Shown here in pieces: positions 10,930 to 23,634 of a stretch of 64,000 nt of DNA (position 1 is its first letter; every line of letters begins with the position of its first letter). Under the pieces are notes generated by a model, which saw only the letters and a program-made list of their open reading frames with translations, made no database searches and had not been told where the DNA came from. A program made the translations under genes and the position numbers. The stretch comes from Neopestalotiopsis rosae. Taxonomy: Eukaryota > Ascomycota > Sordariomycetes > Amphisphaeriales > Sporocadaceae. Location of the stretch: NCBI GenBank assembly GCA_023078685.1, contig JALGAS010000002.1, forward strand, positions 7,130,001 to 7,194,000. Reading direction: 5' to 3'.

Positions 10930-12800
10930 ATGACCGATTCAGTTTCGGGGTCTTCACTCCTTCAGGCCCGAAACGAAGTTGATTCTTCTCACCACCAAAA
11001 TTATCACAACAACCACATTCGTTCTCACCACAACCACGAGAGGCTGCATCAGCGCCAGGCCGACGACAGCTATTCTCTTGTCGATACCAGCAGCAGTAGC
11101 AGCAGCGATAGCACTAGTACTGCCAACAGCGACAGCGACAGCAGCACCGACAGCAGCACGACCTCTGCATCCGTCGTTCATGTTATTCAGACCGTTTCCG
11201 TCATTCAGTACATCGACTCCAGCGGCGCAACTGTGAGCGCCACCACCCAAACCTCGGAGCCTACCACGACGCAAGTTACTGCGGAGCCCACCACGGTTGG
11301 GATTGAGAGCGAGCCCGAGGCCGCCGGCATTAGCAGCAGCATCAGTAGTACCAGCACCAGCAGCACCAGCAGCACCGACACAATTGTCGACGCCAGCGCT
11401 ACCGCTTCTTTTGGCATTGAGAGCCTGCCCGATTCCACTACGTACTCCGCCGACGATGCTGTCACGGTCATATCATCTGTCTCTCCAGCGACCGCGTCCT
11501 CAGTAGACCCGGCGTCGGCAGTAGAAACTGCATCAACAACAGATTTAACTTCATCCGCAGACACTGCGTCCTCTTCCTCGATGACCTCTTCATTTCCGAC
11601 GGTCGAATCTTTCGCTTCAATTACTTCCACTCCCTTGTCTACTTCTTCATTTCCCACTTTTTCTGGTGTTGCAAACAGCACTACGTCAGGTTCGTTGAAG
11701 AAAATTTAACCTCGCATCTCATGCAAAATTGTCCCATCTCATCTAATCATTGTTTCACAGCTTCTTCTTCCGAGACAACATCAAGTTCTGTTTCTTCCAC
11801 TTCAACAAATGACACATTGACGGCTGAAGCTTTCACTGCTTATCTAACAACGTCTACACTCGCTCATTCGTCTGGCACAATTTTATACAATGACACTTAC
11901 ACCACAACCATTGGTGCTTACTCGGGCTCTTCTTCAACTTTTGCTTCAATAACCGGCACAGCGACCTCGACGGGAACCAGTGATGGAAGCTCAGCAACCG
12001 GCTTTGGTTTCGGCGGCGGCAGTAGCAGTGATGGCAGCGGAAGCGCAGCCACTGGCGACTCTGCAGCATCTGCAACCTCAACCAGCGATTCTGACTCATC
12101 GTCCAACTCGAGTTCGAGTTCAGCATCAGCAGGGACTGTCGCGGGGAGTGTTATCGGTGCAGTTGCTGGCTTGGGTCTTATTCTGATCGCCGCTTTGATG
12201 CTTCTTCGCTACAAGAAGCGCCACGGAATGCGACTCAGCGATGGAAACAATGGCCTTCCGGGGGCTGGCAACACCCGCGCCCTGGGAAACGGCGGTCCAC
12301 CCAACTCGTCTGGTGGTGCAGGAGAAATGTCTCAACGATCAACCCCATTCGCTGTCCAATCGGCATTGGCAAGTCTGACGGGTAAACGCAGTTCTCAGCG
12401 AACGATTGCTTCGGGAAGCACAGAAAGAGGTTTCCAGAAGGTGTCGGGCAGGAAACTGCCCTCCGTTCTGCAGCACGGAGGTGATGGATATACTGAACCG
12501 GCAAACGTGCGCGATACCATGTTGACCGACGGATCGTATTATCGTGACTCGCAAGGCTCTCTAGCAGGACCTGATATGCCGAGACTGGCAGTTGGATCAC
12601 CAATGCGCCCTGAAAGTGGCATACCAGTCTTCCATGCCGGTCCAGCCAGACAGCCAATCACAGAGGCCTCATATTTCGCTGCGCCGAGTCTGTCACCACC
12701 TCCGCGGGATCCTGTGGGCCGTTCCCATGCCTCGGCGGACGGCTCATCTATATATGATCCTTCGCATGGCTCCGGCTCCAGATTTACCGAAGAAATATGA
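10930..12800 (+). CDS. Ser/Thr-rich single-TM protein (mucin-like)
   Basis: Two exons (10930-11689 and 11761-12800) joined over a 71-base intron give 599 residues. The donor is the uncommon GTTCGT, but phase, the CTAAT branch site at 11743 and the CACAG acceptor all agree. Residues ~45-375 are dominated by Ser and Thr with few hydrophobic residues, a probable O-mannosylated ectodomain. A Gly/Ala/Leu-rich membrane segment (~379-402, VAGSVIGAVAGLGLILIAAL) ends in the stop-transfer signal RYKKRH, followed by a ~195-residue Ser/Pro/Gly-rich tail. The layout resembles fungal Mid2/WSC/Msb2-type surface sensors, but no WSC or other cysteine domain is present. The N-terminus (MTDSVSGSSLLQARNE, then a His/Asn-rich stretch) is not a clear signal peptide. 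Confidence 0.75.
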
Positions 12801-15800
12801 TACCAACCTACGATCTTCCAGCGCGCGTATTTGCTTGTATATCTTTCAGACCTCGATGATACCGCTTGGCATTCTGTTGGCTTTTGTTCATATGCCTGCG
12901 GCATGGAAATGGCGTTTTAATGTTTGATATTTCAGTGAAAATTTATTCATGAGAGAGGAGGATTCCCCAACAAGGCTGCGTCAAGCCTGCCACTGCCCAC
13001 GATTGGGCAGCGATTTGTCATGTACATATAAAGCGACCCAGCTATACCCGCCGGGTGTAGGAAAATGAAGACTACTTGCTGGGGGAACATTGTTCCCCAC
13101 GCTGTCTATAATCTAAAGATTAATCGTCCCATATGGTAGCACACGTTTTTTGCATTGAGTCTACATGTTGAGCAGGGTTCAGATAGTCAGCTGAATCCAA
13201 GTCCGATCAAGCCGGCCTCTTGAGAAACGCAGTAACCCATACCCGGCACGGATCCATCTGCTCATTGCTCGGGCTGCTAAACAACATGAAAGTTGCTGAC
13301 TCGGCTTTTGAATAGTCCTCCTTCCGGGAACCCGTACGTGCGATCCACGAGAATAAAGGCATCCGCGACGCCTTAGGCCGTTCGTGATAACATTCTTGTT
13401 TCGATCTACGAACCCGAGACGTTGAAAGAGGCCCTCGATGGGTCAGAGAAGCGGAGAGTTACCGTCCCATTGTCAAGCCGCTTGAGACGGTCCTGAAACG
13501 CGCATGGGTGGGAGGAAAAGGGAAGATGCTACCACCAACCTCCGTGACCCCGACCCCTTGGGGCGGGCCACGCGCTATGGGACTGTGCGCAATGACAAAT
13601 CTGGCCGTGTGGGTTGGGTGAAAGAGGAGAAATGAAGAAGAAGCAGCGTGAATCTCGAACTGCTTTCGCCTTATTCGTGACCATGTCGAATCCGAGAATG
13701 CGAATGGCTAGTGCGAAGAAACGCTCAGTCGGGCAGGAATCCCATTCTGGCGAAGAGGAAACAAAGGGCTGTTATTCGACCCACGTGGCGTGACATGTTC
13801 AGTTGCTTCCGTCCCCTGATTTACGATCTCATTTACACACAGCTCCATCTTCAATGGTACATGCGCATGTTGTAATGAAGCGTGTCTTCTGTGCAATTGC
13901 CGAGCAGTACGGCTGCGTTGGCCAGCCCTACCTATAGTGTAAAAGCAGATGAGGAATCCCCTTGGGCTTCTCAAAGCAAGGCAGCCTTATCGGGAGAGGC
14001 AGACCTACAACCTCGCCGTCCTGCCAGCAAAGTGCAACCCTTCAGTGGCCTACATACCTGTAAAGTAATGGTTCGGACGGCTTTTGGCTTGTGACGAACG
14101 AACCACTCGCTCCCTATAGAAGTCGGGGCGGTTGTTCGGACAAACACAGACACTTGGACTAGGGTGGAAAAGAGGTTTTGTTTGAAAAGATGCAAAGCGC
14201 CAAGACGACGACACCTTTTCTCTCGCCCTCATGCCGTTTATCGTCCGGGTTTCTCGGAAAAGACAACATGCGGCGCGGCGATTCCTGTCGTCCCAATATC
14301 TTACTGGCTCCTGACCCAGGTTCGATGCCTACATATGGTAAGAGGGGCTTGCTGCTTGCTCCGCCAGGGCCAGGGAAGGGGCTATAACTCCAGACATAGT
14401 CACACACATTGGCGCTGCCCACTTGCTTACAGCCTCATTGTTGGTAGTTTCTGCGGTGCAAGGAGATATCATGTACTTTTTTATCTCATGACATTCGATC
14501 CAGGGAATGAAAGTTACACTCGAGCAGTATTGGATTGGAGACAGAAAAGACGAAAAAAAGGAACCATTGTGTGAAGAGGTGATGGAAACCGGCCGTGCTG
14601 TTGCATCAAATTGGCGAGGTCGAGGCGGCGCCTGTTTGTTCGGTACTCGGCAAGCACTCCTTCTATCTTAACGTGGTGTGACAGTTGATCCCTCCCCTAG
14701 GGGCGGCCCCTTCTTGAAAATCAGTGCCCAACAAAGAGCGAGAACGAAAAATGCGAGAAGAAAACGAAAAGGCCTCCGACTCCAAGAAAGTCTCACGGAG
14801 AGAGGTAGGATTGTCTTTTTTTCCGACTTGAAGTCTGGTAACCCATCGCGGGGTGCGTCCGTGTCACGGGAAGTCAGAATGATGCAAATATGACGATTAT
14901 TTTTCTTATTGACATGTAAGTTATGGCGATGTTTCATCTCTTCAATGTCGTTCATAATATATGCGATTACATGCCCCGCGCAGCAATTTGCAGTTTACCA
15001 CGAATGGACCACGGTGCACTGGATTTCATGTATGTGTAAGACACGAATCACTGCTTCTCTAAATCTCATTTAGAGTCAGCCCAAGAGCATTATTACACTG
15101 GATGCTTCAAGACATTCCCGGAATGTCAGTGCGATTATAACACACCCAGCCAATAGGCGACGGCTTGAGCACTAATGTAGTAGGTTAGATGCTTTGGCGT
15201 GATCGTCACTCCTGGAGCCGTCAAGTACCGACGCTCGGAACGGGGGGCTGGTCTTTTTGGTGCCAATGTGCCTGAACATCGACCCCTTCGTCATGATAGT
15301 GCAACACCAGCATCCGTAGGGATGGAAAAACGTAAACGTTGTCAAATTGAATGTTGGTGAGTCGGTGCACTGAAGAAATAGAGTAATGGCAGCATCAGCA
15401 GCAGTATGCCGTTAGCCATGGATAGTAACAAAAAGTATATACCGGCTGCAGGTATGAGAGGGGATCTTGATTACCAACCTAGAACTTGAGACTAAAATAA
15501 CCGCGCAGAGAGGCTGCTGACGTCTAAGACTTCTTACCGCAGTCACCTTGTCTGGCGGTGCTGGGCTAAGTCAAGGTAGGCTGGGGCCCGGCCTGGGCTT
15601 GTTGTCGCGCGGCGGACTTTAGAAGGGAGATAGGAAACCCGCTGCCCCCCGAATACCGCTTACATGGTACCGTCGCTACATACAATTACCTACATGATGT
15701 ATTCCGCATAAGTATTATCCCGATCGCCCTGGTGGTTTATAAACCTCCTCCAAAGTGGTGTGTCCCCTGCAAGGTCAAAGGCGGAAGGCCTAGATGGTGT

Positions 15801-16912
15801 TCTACAAGCTGCAACTGCTGCAGAATTGAACGTGCTCAGCCACGGTGAACTCATCCATTCTCGTCGGCAAGGGGGTGTGGAAGAAGGGGAGGGAGAGGGG
15901 AATGGGCAAGGTAATGGTCAAGTAGGGGCAGCATCATGTCAATGGTGCAAGGGAACAATGTAGGTGTTAGCGCGTAGCATCTTGTTTTAGCTGTTCTTTC
16001 TTGTCGCCGGGCTGCCTGTATGGATCAAATCAAATGTATTTGATCTATGTACTCTGTATTGATCGTACAGACTATGTAACTCTTCTACTATCCAATGTGG
16101 TACCGTTGCGTCCATCTATCTGCATCTTGTGTCTATCTCTTGTTATTTATCTTTCTCCCCCCCTCCTCCCCCCCAAGCTGAAAACAGGTAGTCTCGAGTC
16201 TTGGCCCTGATTCTCGACTACTCCATACAAGGTATGCCGCGTCCGTTGACTACATCGCGTACAGATTACAGATACAAGAGGTTAACACCCCAGTAGTACA
16301 AGATCGACTGGCTTTGACCTAGGCGACTTGCCTTGTACCGTTCAAGTCCTACCGCCTGGAACTAGCCCACTTTCTTTCTTTCTTCCCGTGCGATTTCCCC
16401 ATCTTTCTCACATCAATTACCCACTATCCACTTCCCACGTTCCTGCTGGTGCTGCGTGCCTGCTACTGATTGACCTTGCTGCCCGCCCGCCGCCCGCCTC
16501 CTGCTGCTGGCCCCGATTTCGTGGATCGATCCCCAATTATAGTGCGAAACCCAACTCTACTTTCTCTTTTCGAACCGACGACGCCGCAACCACCATTTTC
16601 TTGTTTCTTTGAATGATACCATTTTCCCACGGTCCTCTTTCAAAACGACATGTGTGGAAACTTTTGAAAGTCTTGCACCCATTGTGATACCCTACGATAT
16701 ACGAAGGCGACAAATTTCCGCAGCTCCCGGCGATTGCATTGCTCGGCCGAGCTACCAAGTACCATTGGTAATCCATAAAAAAAGTAAAGCTAGGCACAGG
16801 AGGGACACACGCATCTCAGGAGAGTGCAAGGAGGAGGAGGAAGAAGAACAAGAGAGATTATTACCACCACCACCACCACCAGCGACGACTCGAGCAAAAA
16901 TACAGGCCCACA
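12801..16912. other. Long intergenic region (4.1 kb)
   Basis: No gene recognised. The longest frame (ATG at 14164 to 14574, 136 codons) lacks codon or protein character. Odd short elements are perfect 17-base palindromes with one central base at 13082-13098 and 15111-15127, and CCCCTAGGGG at 14694-14703. The last ~500 bases are pyrimidine-rich and contain a (CCA)n run at about 16863-16880, just before the next start codon, consistent with the promoter and leader of the zinc-cluster gene. Confidence 0.5.
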
Positions 16913-19900
16913 ATGGATCACCTACGAGTCGATCCGAATAGCTTCCAGATTCCTGGAATGCATGCGCCGCAATTGACAAATCAACCGCCTCAGATCTTTG
17001 GCAGTTACGGCATGCCCGACGGCCTCCCCATGCTCCCGCCTGAGCTGCAGATGGCCTTTGACCCCACGGCGCTGCTCGGCGATGACCAGGATGCCAAGAG
17101 GAGGAGAATAGCGAGGGTAAGTGAGAGCGTCCGACGGTTTCTGGAGCTCGCAACTATGCCGAAGCTTCCCCAGTGCCGATGTGCTTGGAACAAATGGCTA
17201 AGCATGGATCGTGTCTTATAGGCTTGCGATATGTGCAGGAAGAAGAAGATCAAGTGCGATGGTAAGCTGCCGGCATGCACGCACTGCATCAATTACAAGA
17301 CAGATTGTGTCTTCACACAGGTCGAGAAGAAGCGAAGCCCGCCGAAGGGGTAAGAGGCAAACTATAACCCCCAATTTGATGATCCATGTGCTCACTATAC
17401 CCACAGCGCAAAATACATCGAGGGACTTGAAAATAGACTCGGTCGCATGGAAAGTCTGCTTCGGCTTGCTGGTGAGTCGGTCCAACCCATTACAGCTTAA
17501 CGACAGATATTCGTCTGGTTCCAGTTGCGACCGCGAGGCGCGGTGTTCAGCTGAATTCGTCAATTAGACGAGGGCTGACAAATCAAACAGGACTTTTGGA
17601 CGACGAGGATGGCGCAACTGACCTGGGCACTCTGGAAAAGAAGTTGGCCGAAAAGGCACAACAGAGGTCGAGACAGGCCTCACAGGCTACTTCGAATCCG
17701 CCATCGCCATCACAAGATGCTTCGACCATTGAGGGCGGTGCCTCCACTCCGCAAAGCTCAATGACCTCGCCCGAACCACAAAAGGACAAGGGTGAAGACA
17801 AGAGGCGCAATTCGTCTGTTGCTGTGCCCGAAAAGTCCGAGGAAGACGTCGAGGGGTTGTCTGAAATGATGTGCTCGCTTGTCACTAACCAGTCTGGAGA
17901 AACACGATATTATGGTAATACCTACAATCCTGTCATGTCAGCTTGCTTGTATAACTGTTCTAACAATGAAACTTAGGCTCATCATCCGGCTTCTCGATAT
18001 TTTCACCAAAAGGCATTCAATGGGTCAATGAAAAGACCGGAAATGATGCCTTCCAGAACATGATCTCTGAAGTCTCTATTGACGACCATAAGTGGAACCG
18101 CTGGAAGCCCGAGATTTTTGCGGATGTCTTCCGGCGGCCTGTCTACATCCCACTGCCGCCTAAACCCGAAGCCATGTCTTTGCTCAAGGACTACTTCGAG
18201 AACTTCAACTGCATGTTTCCAGTGTTCCACCAGCCTACTTTCATGCACCTTGTCGAGAAGCAGTATTCCAATGAGCCATACGAAGGATCTGGCTGGTGGG
18301 CGAGTCTCAATGTCGTGTTGGCAACCGCCCACCGTCTGCGGGTAATGAGCAAGCTCGTTCCTGAAGAAGAGGACAACAAGGCTTGGGCGTACATGAAGAA
18401 TGCCATGGGTGTGTTCACAGAGTTGACCATGCGGAATACCGATCTACTAAGTGTACAGGCGTTACTCGGCATGGCTTTGTTCATGCAGGGAACCCCGAAT
18501 CCCCAGCCTTCGTTCCTGCTGATTGCAGCCGCAATCCGGCTGTCTCACAGCATTGGTCTCCACAAGCGCGGTAGCGGCTTCCATCTGAATCCGATTGAGC
18601 TTGAGCAGAGGAAACGAGTCTTCTGGATCGCGTATATGCTGGACAAGGATCTTTGTCTCCGCTCTGGCAGACCGCCAGCCCAGGATGACGACGACATGAA
18701 TATTGACCTCCCGGCTGCTAATCCAGCAGACAACATCGGCAACATTCCTTTGGCTGACGGAAAGGGCAAGATGAACCTTTTCAGAGTCATGTGCGAGCTC
18801 ACCACCATTGAAAGTCAAGTATACAAGAGACTATACTCGACAAAAGCAGCCAAGCTCTCCGAGGGAGAATTACTCAATACAATCGGTGAACTTGACAAGG
18901 CGCTGGAAGACTGGAAAGATCGCATTCCCATCGATTTCAGACCGGAGCATGAGATCAAGGCCTCCCATACGCCGCTCATACTCCATATTGTCATGTTGCA
19001 CTTCTCCTACTACAACTGCTTGACGACAATCCACCGCATGTCTGTACATCGAGGGTATTGGACCAGTCGGTTGTCAAATTATGCGATCCAGGGCCTGAAC
19101 GCCAAACCATTGAACCCTCGAGTCTTTGCTTCTGCTGCTCTGTGTGCCTCCTCGGCGCGTGCTACCATTTCGCTGCTCAAGTACATACCACAAGGTGACA
19201 ATCAATGCGTCTGGTAAGTTTTTCATTCTCCTCTCTTCTTGCAACCAATACTGATTTGGACCAGGTTGGCCCTATATTTCCCAGTGTCAGCACTAATGAC
19301 ATTATTTGGCAATATTCTGCAAAACCCACTCGATCCGCGTGCAAGATCGGATACTAGACTAATGAGCATTGTCGTTACGTTCTTGTCAACCCTGGGCGAG
19401 GAGGCAGAAACTGGCGGGGTGCACCGAATGCTTGGTGTGTGTGCCGAGTTTGAGCGCATTGCCAAGACGATTATAGACAAGACTGAAAAGGAAGGGTCAA
19501 AGCGGAAGAGGAAGACGCAAGAACCACCAAAGCCCGCCAATCCACCTGCCTCACAACAGTCAAGCACGACGCCCCGGTCCACTACATCACAGGCTACACC
19601 AACGCCGCACTACCCTCAGCAGCAAAGGCAATCTCGCGGATCCGTCGCCTACTCGGCGGGATCGCCGGGTATGCAAAGTGGCCATACACCCCAGTCCACA
19701 GGTTCAAACTACAACAGTCCTATGAACACAGCAAACTCAGGCAACGGTCAAGCGCCAAGAGATGGACCCAACGCGTGGCCTCAGGACCACCCCAGTACAG
19801 GCCCGATTTACGACACACCAGACTTTAATAATTTCCACGATCTGACAGGTTTTGGCCAGCCAATAGCGTCACCACCTTTGCAGAATCCGAACGTCCCTGG

Positions 19901-20030
19901 ATTTACACCCGCACTGTTGCCACAGGATCTGTGGCAATTGCCAATGAGTATAGACTGGGATTGGGCCGAGTTTAGTGGTGGAGCCTATCCCAGTTTTGAA
20001 AACGGCAGTACAATGCAGAACAACTTATGA
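16913..20030 (+). CDS. Zn2Cys6 transcription factor, 907 aa
   Basis: Six exons (16913-17116, 17222-17349, 17407-17471, 17591-17914, 17977-19213, 19265-20030), all in phase, give 907 residues. The zinc cluster is complete at residues 70-97: C-x2-C-x6-C-x6-C-x2-C-x6-C, beginning [19 protein letters not shown]. The first intron falls exactly before ACDMC. A short leucine-rich dimerisation helix follows ([20 protein letters not shown]). The fungal-specific middle homology domain occupies roughly 300-560 ([18 protein letters not shown]; later [20 protein letters not shown]). The last ~170 residues are Pro/Gln/Ser/Asn-rich and end with aromatic-acidic segments typical of activation domains. Nuclear regulator; target genes cannot be named. 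It sits among conserved genes, not in the metabolite cluster. Confidence 0.9.
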
Positions 20031-20865
20031 CGGTCGTGAGTACTGAAAGCCACGTGCAACCATTCGCACGAGATTGAAGATTTTGGAGGTCGAAAAAAAA
20101 AAGGAGCCATAGTGATGATTAATGAGAAGAAGCATCTAAGCAGCAGCATTTGGATATGATGGGTTAATTGAACTACAAAAGTATATATGATGCGGTGGTC
20201 AATTGGCGTTGAATTGGGGGCCTGGCGGTTCATTGCACGTGGTAAATATTTATTACCCTTATAACAGTTTCCACTCACCAAGGCTCTACTCCAAGATGAA
20301 CGTGCCAAAGTGAGCCTGTACTCAGCATACTGATTTCCAATGATGTTGAAAACTAAGTTGAATATATCATAAAAAAGGTACAGACCACAAAACTGTATGA
20401 TTATCACGTGGCTCCATGATGGAATCATGGCCATGGGGTTCCACATTTTACAAAGTCGGGGACCGGCTGGTGGGTTACGTGAGCAAGTTGAGCACGTTGA
20501 GGCATGAGACGCTAGTCCCGATTCAGGGTAGAACCGGGACGAACGATGATGAGTTGATCAGCACATTGAAGCTCAAGGAGGCAAAGCAGAAATCTGAATG
20601 CCGCTAAAGTCCACCACAAGTCCGAGGCGCCCAGAGGAGTCACTCAACCCACCGTCGACCTCTACCAATTCTCTCCCTCAACGCCAAACCCTCGCGAGCA
20701 GCACCAGGTATCAACAAGACCTGTGTGCCTTTAATCAGGTAGAGATCGAGACAGAGAACTCGATTCGACGCCGTCTCCAACCAGGACCTCGTTTCCCAAG
20801 TACTATATCCCGCCTCATCCGATACCCATCCCGCGTTTGAAGGGGCGCGGTCGACTCTGCCCGAC
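20031..20865. promoter_or_regulatory. Intergenic: terminator and m-AAA promoter
   Basis: About 835 bases holding the 3' flank of the zinc-cluster gene and the promoter of the mitochondrial protease. A CCATGAT-GGA-ATCATGG inverted repeat lies at 20414-20430. No gene seen. Confidence 0.5.
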
Positions 20866-23634
20866 ATGTCAAGCTTCATCCGGCGGTCGACAGGCCTCGC
20901 GCGCATCTCAAAGTCTTCTCTTAATGTCTACACACGCGCGAGCCTAAGGACGACGCGGTTCTCGCAGGTTCCGTCTGCTGTCTGGGCCGCGCGCCACCAG
21001 CAGCTCCGATACTACTCGAGCGAAAATCAAGACCCCAAGAAGAAGGATGGCGCATCAGATTCTCAACCCGAGGTCCAAAGCACCTCAAACCCAGGGCCCT
21101 CCAAGGCTGAAGATGCGCAACAGCAGGAGCGGCCGCCTTTGCCAGAGGGATGGGTCTACCTCACCGACGCCGAGTATGCAGAGCTCGCAAGAGCTGCCAA
21201 GGAGGGTATGAAGTGGATGCCCAAGTTTAGAGGAAGCGGCCCGGAAGACGTCATCAAGGAACTGAAGGAGACTGGCGTGCCCAAGGATCTACAGGTTCTG
21301 CTTCAGAAGAAGGCGAATGGCACCTTTAGCCTCAAGGATGCCGGCCAGTACATCAAGCAAATCAACTCCCTCTCTACCGACATCGCGAACCGAATGGTCG
21401 AGAAGGAACTTGGACAGGACTCTAGCAAGAAGACATCGGGCAAGGAGGAGGGCAAGAAGAGCGAAGAGGACCAAAAGTCTTCGAGCGGCTCGCAGTTCTT
21501 CTCTCAGAGCAGTGGCAAGGGCAAGAGCTCTGGCCCCAACAATGGACCTCCGGAATCGCCCCTCAAGGGTAACGACTGGCTCACCACAATCATCGGATCT
21601 CTTGTCGCTTACTGGATCTATAATTCCATTTTTACTGGCGATAGCCGTGAGATCACATGGCAGGAACTACGCAAGAACTTCCTGGACAAGGGATTGGTCG
21701 AGAGAATGGTTGTCAACGGCAACCAAGTCAGAGTAGATCTGAACATTGAGGCTACTCGCTCTATGTACCCCGACTCTGCTGCGACAAACCCCGGCTTCCA
21801 CTACTACTTCTCCATTGGTTCCGTCGATGCCTTTGAGCGACGACTGGATGAGGCGCAAAAGGAACTCGGTATCCCCCCAGCGGAGAGGATACCCGTCAGC
21901 TATCAGGGACAGAGTGGCCTTGCCAACGTGGCATTGGCCTTTGGACCTACCTTGCTCTTCGTTGGTTTACTCTACTGGGTCTCTCGCCGTGGTCCCGGAG
22001 CTGGTGGCGGCGCTGGCGGTATGTTCGGTTTCGGCAAGAGCAAGGCTAAGCGCTTCAACCACGAGTCTGCCGTCAAGGTCAAGTTCAGCGATGTCGCTGG
22101 CATGGACGAGGCTAAACAAGAAATCATGGAATTCGTCAGCTTCCTGCAGAAGCCGGAAAAATTCCAGCGGTTAGGAGCCAAGATCCCCCGTGGTGCCATT
22201 CTCGCAGGTCCTCCTGGTACTGGTAAGACTCTCTTGGCAAAGGCCACGGCTGGAGAGTCTGGCGTTCCTTTCTTTAGTGTAAGCGGTTCTGAATTCGTCG
22301 AAATGTTTGTTGGTGTTGGTGCCTCCAGAGTGCGAGACTTATTCTCGACCGCGCGCAAGAACACTCCTTGCATTATCTTTATCGATGAAATTGATGCCAT
22401 CGGTCGATCTCGATCGGAAGGTGGTGGCAAGTGGAGCGGCGGTAACGATGAGCGTGAGGCGACCCTCAACCAGATCCTCACAGAAATGGACGGTTTCAAC
22501 ACGACGGAGCAAGTGGTTGTGCTGGCCGGTACCAACAGAGCAGATGTTCTCGACAAGGCACTCATGCGACCTGGCCGATTCGATCGTCACATCAACATTG
22601 ACAGACCTACAATGTCCGGAAGACAGGATATCTTCAAGGTCTACCTGAAGAAGGTTGTGACGAATGAGGAGATAGAACACTTGAGTGGCAGATTGGCAGC
22701 TTTGACACCTGGATTTGCAGGTGCTGACATTGCAAACTGTGTCAACGAAGCTGCACTAGTCGGTAAGTTCAAAATATTGCCTTTATCTTGATGTCGATTG
22801 ACTAATTTTCCATTAGCCGCGAGAGCCAATGCTCCATCCATCACCATGAAGCATTTCGAGCAAGCCATCGAACGCGTCATTGGTGGTCTTGAGCGCAAGT
22901 CTCTGGTCCTGAGTCCAGAAGAGAAGAGAACGGTTGCCTACCACGAGGCTGGCCACGCTATCTGTGGTTGGTTCTTCCGATGGGCCGACCCTCTATTGAA
23001 GGTGTCCATTATCCCGCGTGGCTCTGGTGCTCTCGGCTACGCCCAGTATCTCCCGGGTGATGTCTACCTCATGACGGAGAGGCAGCTCCTGGATCGCATG
23101 GCCATGACTCTGGGTGGCCGCATTTCGGAGGAATTGCACTTCCCAACTGTAACTACGGGAGCCAGCGACGACTTCAAAAAGGTCACCAACATGGCCACAG
23201 CCATGGTTACGCAATGGGGCATGTCGGACAAGCTTGGACCGCTCCACTTCAAGAATGACGAGAACCAGTTCTTGAAGCCATTTGCCGAGTCGACAGCACA
23301 GACTATCGATTCCGAGGTCCGCCGCATTGTCGACGAGGCATACAAGCAATGCAAGGATCTCCTGATTGAAAAGAAGAAGGAGGTGGGCATTGTCGCAGAG
23401 GAGCTTCTGGCAAAGGAAGTTCTCACGCGAGACGACATGGTTCGACTTTTGGGCAAGAGGCCATTCGACGATCGCGAGGAGTTCAACAAGTACTTTGGAG
23501 GAGACCCAGATAAGCCTACCCCTGGCCAGGAGAGCATCCCGCCCTCACCGCCCAGCGGCGGACTAGACGCGCCTGGTGTCCCACCGCAACCAGCAATCTT
23601 CAATGAGCTCAAGGGAGACGAGTTCAGGAGGTAG
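20866..23634 (+). CDS. Mitochondrial m-AAA protease subunit (Afg3/Yta12 family)
   Basis: ATP-dependent zinc metalloprotease of the mitochondrial inner membrane that degrades misfolded membrane proteins and processes some imported ones. Exons 20866-22762 and 22817-23634 (54-base intron) give 904 residues. The N-terminus is basic with Ser/Thr/Arg ([18 protein letters not shown]), a mitochondrial presequence. Two membrane segments flank an intermembrane domain ([38 protein letters not shown]). The AAA module has Walker A GPPGTGKT at 448-455, Walker B IIFIDE at 503-508 and an SRH around [19 protein letters not shown]. The protease motif HEAGH is at 675-679. Subfamily choice between Afg3 and Yta12 is uncertain by eye. 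Confidence 0.95.

Noticed and set aside
14300..14340. GGTTCGATGCC as a tRNA B-box
   Set aside because: The flanking bases do not form a T-arm and no acceptor or anticodon stem could be drawn.
14164..14574. 136-codon plus-strand frame in the large spacer as a gene
   Set aside because: Protein composition is random-looking (Arg/Cys/Trp scattered, no domain) and no promoter-like or splice context supports it.
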